NCBI GenBank assembly: GCA_947377425.1 | Contig: CANCFZ010000122.1 | Span: 1-7,433 of the forward strand | Direction: 5' to 3' | Source: Flavobacteriaceae bacterium | GTDB taxonomy: Bacteria > Bacteroidota > Bacteroidia > Flavobacteriales > Flavobacteriaceae | DNA length: 7,433 nucleotides | Part shown: positions 6,904-7,433 of the stretch, piece by piece | How the letters are laid out: each line of letters begins with the position of its first letter | How positions within the stretch are numbered: position 1 is the stretch's first letter | Translations under genes and position numbers: made by a program | The notes under the pieces: model-generated | Told to the model about the DNA's origin: nothing | Databases searched by the model: none | What the model saw: the letters and a program-made list of their open reading frames with translations, nothing else

Positions 6904-7350
6904 ATGAAAGCAGAAGACATTGACAAAACCTTACAAGCAGTAACTGAAAACGGACAACAACTAAGTCCAATTTTACCCGAAGGAGTAAAGAATTATTTAA
7001 TTGACATTGACGGAACAGTTTGTGATGATATTCCAAACGAAGAACCAGAAAGAATGTTAACTGCAGAGGTTTATCCAGATGCATTAGCAACTTTAAACAA
7101 ATGGTATGATGAAGGTCATATTATATTCTTTTTTACTTCAAGAACTGAAGCTCATAGAGAATATACCGAAATTTGGTTAAAAAAACACGGTTTTAAATAT
7201 CATGGAATGGTAATGGGAAAACCTCGTGGTGGAAACTACCATTGGATTGATAACCATTTGGTAAAAGCAACTCGTTACAGAGGAAAATTTACCGATTTAA
7301 TTGAAAAAGATGTTACTATCGAAGTGTTTGACGATGGACAACATGAATAA
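6904..7350 (+). CDS. Small HAD-superfamily hydrolase-like protein
   Basis: A 148-residue soluble protein with a minimal haloacid-dehalogenase fold. Motif I is YLIDIDGTVCDD (nucleophile Asp34, acid/base Asp36), motif II is FFFTSRTE (Ser79), motif III is probably Lys106 in GKPRGGNYHWIDNH, and the final metal-binding acid could be Asp116 or Asp143/Asp144 (EVFDD). Together these predict a Mg-dependent phosphohydrolase without a large cap domain. The GKPRGGNYHWIDNHLVKATRY region is distinctive but does not point to a substrate I can name. From memory, similar flavobacterial proteins are sometimes labelled phosphoheptose isomerase; nothing here resembles the SIS fold of GmhA, so I would not use that name. 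It lies 102 nt after the membrane Fe-S gene and 44 nt before its presumed partner. The ATG at 6904 follows an A-rich stretch and places motif I at a normal distance from the N terminus. Confidence 0.85.
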   Translation: MKAEDIDKTLQAVTENGQQLSPILPEGVKNYLIDIDGTVCDDIPNEEPERMLTAEVYPDALATLNKWYDEGHIIFFFTSRTEAHREYTEIWLKKHGFKYHGMVMGKPRGGNYHWIDNHLVKATRYRGKFTDLIEKDVTIEVFDDGQHE

Positions 7351-7352
7351 TA

Positions 7353-7385
7353 TTTAGTAATGACAACTCGTGAGTTGTCACTAAA
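7353..7385. repeat. Strong hairpin-forming inverted repeat after the HAD gene
   Basis: TGACAACTC (7361-7369) and GAGTTGTCA (7372-7380) are exact reverse complements separated by two bases; outer arms TTTAG (7353-7357) and CTAAA (7381-7385) extend the pairing past a 3-nt bulge (TAA). As RNA this would fold as an 8-bp stem with a 4-nt loop plus a 5-bp outer stem. It begins 2 nt after the HAD stop codon and ends 9 nt before the next ATG. No T-tract follows on the + strand, so it is not a classical terminator there; it could be a leaky terminator, an mRNA processing or stability element, or a palindromic protein-binding site. Confidence 0.6.
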
Positions 7386-7394
7386 CAATAGAAT

Positions 7395-7433
7395 ATGTCA
7401 GAAAATTTAGTCGTGCCAACAATGGCAGAAATG
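7395..7433 (+). CDS. Probable CCG-domain (HdrB-like) Fe-S protein, N-terminal start (partial)
   Basis: Only the first 13 codons are inside the window (MSENLVVPTMAEM); the frame is open to the edge. The VPTMAE start resembles, from memory, the N terminus of the roughly 260-residue cysteine-rich (CCG-domain, HdrB/GlpC-C-like) Fe-S proteins that follow the membrane Fe-S subunit in many Bacteroidetes. In that family the CCG motifs bind a catalytic or electron-transfer Fe-S cluster; here they would lie beyond base 7433. The identification rests on this short peptide and on the expectation that the membrane protein at 5473-6801 needs such a partner, so it remains tentative. Confidence 0.55.
   Translation, partial: MSENLVVPTMAEM

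Noticed and set aside
6896..7090. Minus-strand open frame opposite the HAD gene start
   Set aside because: Leu-rich antisense product of Gln/Lys/Glu codons; overlaps HAD motif I on the true strand.

Overview
The window looks like a chromosomal segment from a member of the Bacteroidota, most likely Flavobacteriaceae and close to Flavobacterium. This is inferred from four things: the strongly A+T-rich DNA; the absence of Shine-Dalgarno sites at most starts; TAnnTTTG-type -7 promoter boxes; and the gene families and their order (a large Bacteroidetes-type LptD divergent from a periplasmic amidase, followed by an MCE/MlaD protein and membrane Fe-S proteins). All recognisable genes look like ordinary core genes. 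I see no mobile element, CRISPR array, tRNA or rRNA.

Left part (1-3225). The last 26 codons of a methylglyoxal synthase-like gene enter on the + strand and converge, 5 nt apart, with a minus-strand pair: a 917-residue LptD-like outer-membrane LPS assembly protein followed 4 nt later by a RidA-type imine deaminase. The lptD gene has no usable ATG near its N terminus and must start on TTG.

Divergent spacer (3226-3309). These 84 nt separate lptD from the + strand genes. They hold a near-perfect 13-bp inverted repeat and plausible Bacteroidetes promoter boxes.

Right part (3310-7433, all + strand). In order: a zinc N-acetylmuramoyl-L-alanine amidase with a C-terminal SPOR-like domain; an MlaD/MCE lipid-transport protein (TTG start, own promoter candidate); a membrane protein with five helices and two 4Fe-4S clusters; a small HAD-fold protein; and the first 13 codons of what is probably the CCG-domain (HdrB-like) partner of the Fe-S protein, cut by the window edge.

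Functionally, the first three large genes concern the cell envelope: LPS insertion (LptD), peptidoglycan cleavage (amidase) and lipid traffic between membranes (MlaD). The Fe-S genes look like a split membrane electron-transfer complex of the HdrDE or ETF:menaquinone-oxidoreductase type, with a HAD gene between its two halves. I do not find clear evidence for a wholly new system. The best leads are the interrupted Fe-S module, the symmetric divergent control region, and the strong hairpin before the last gene.
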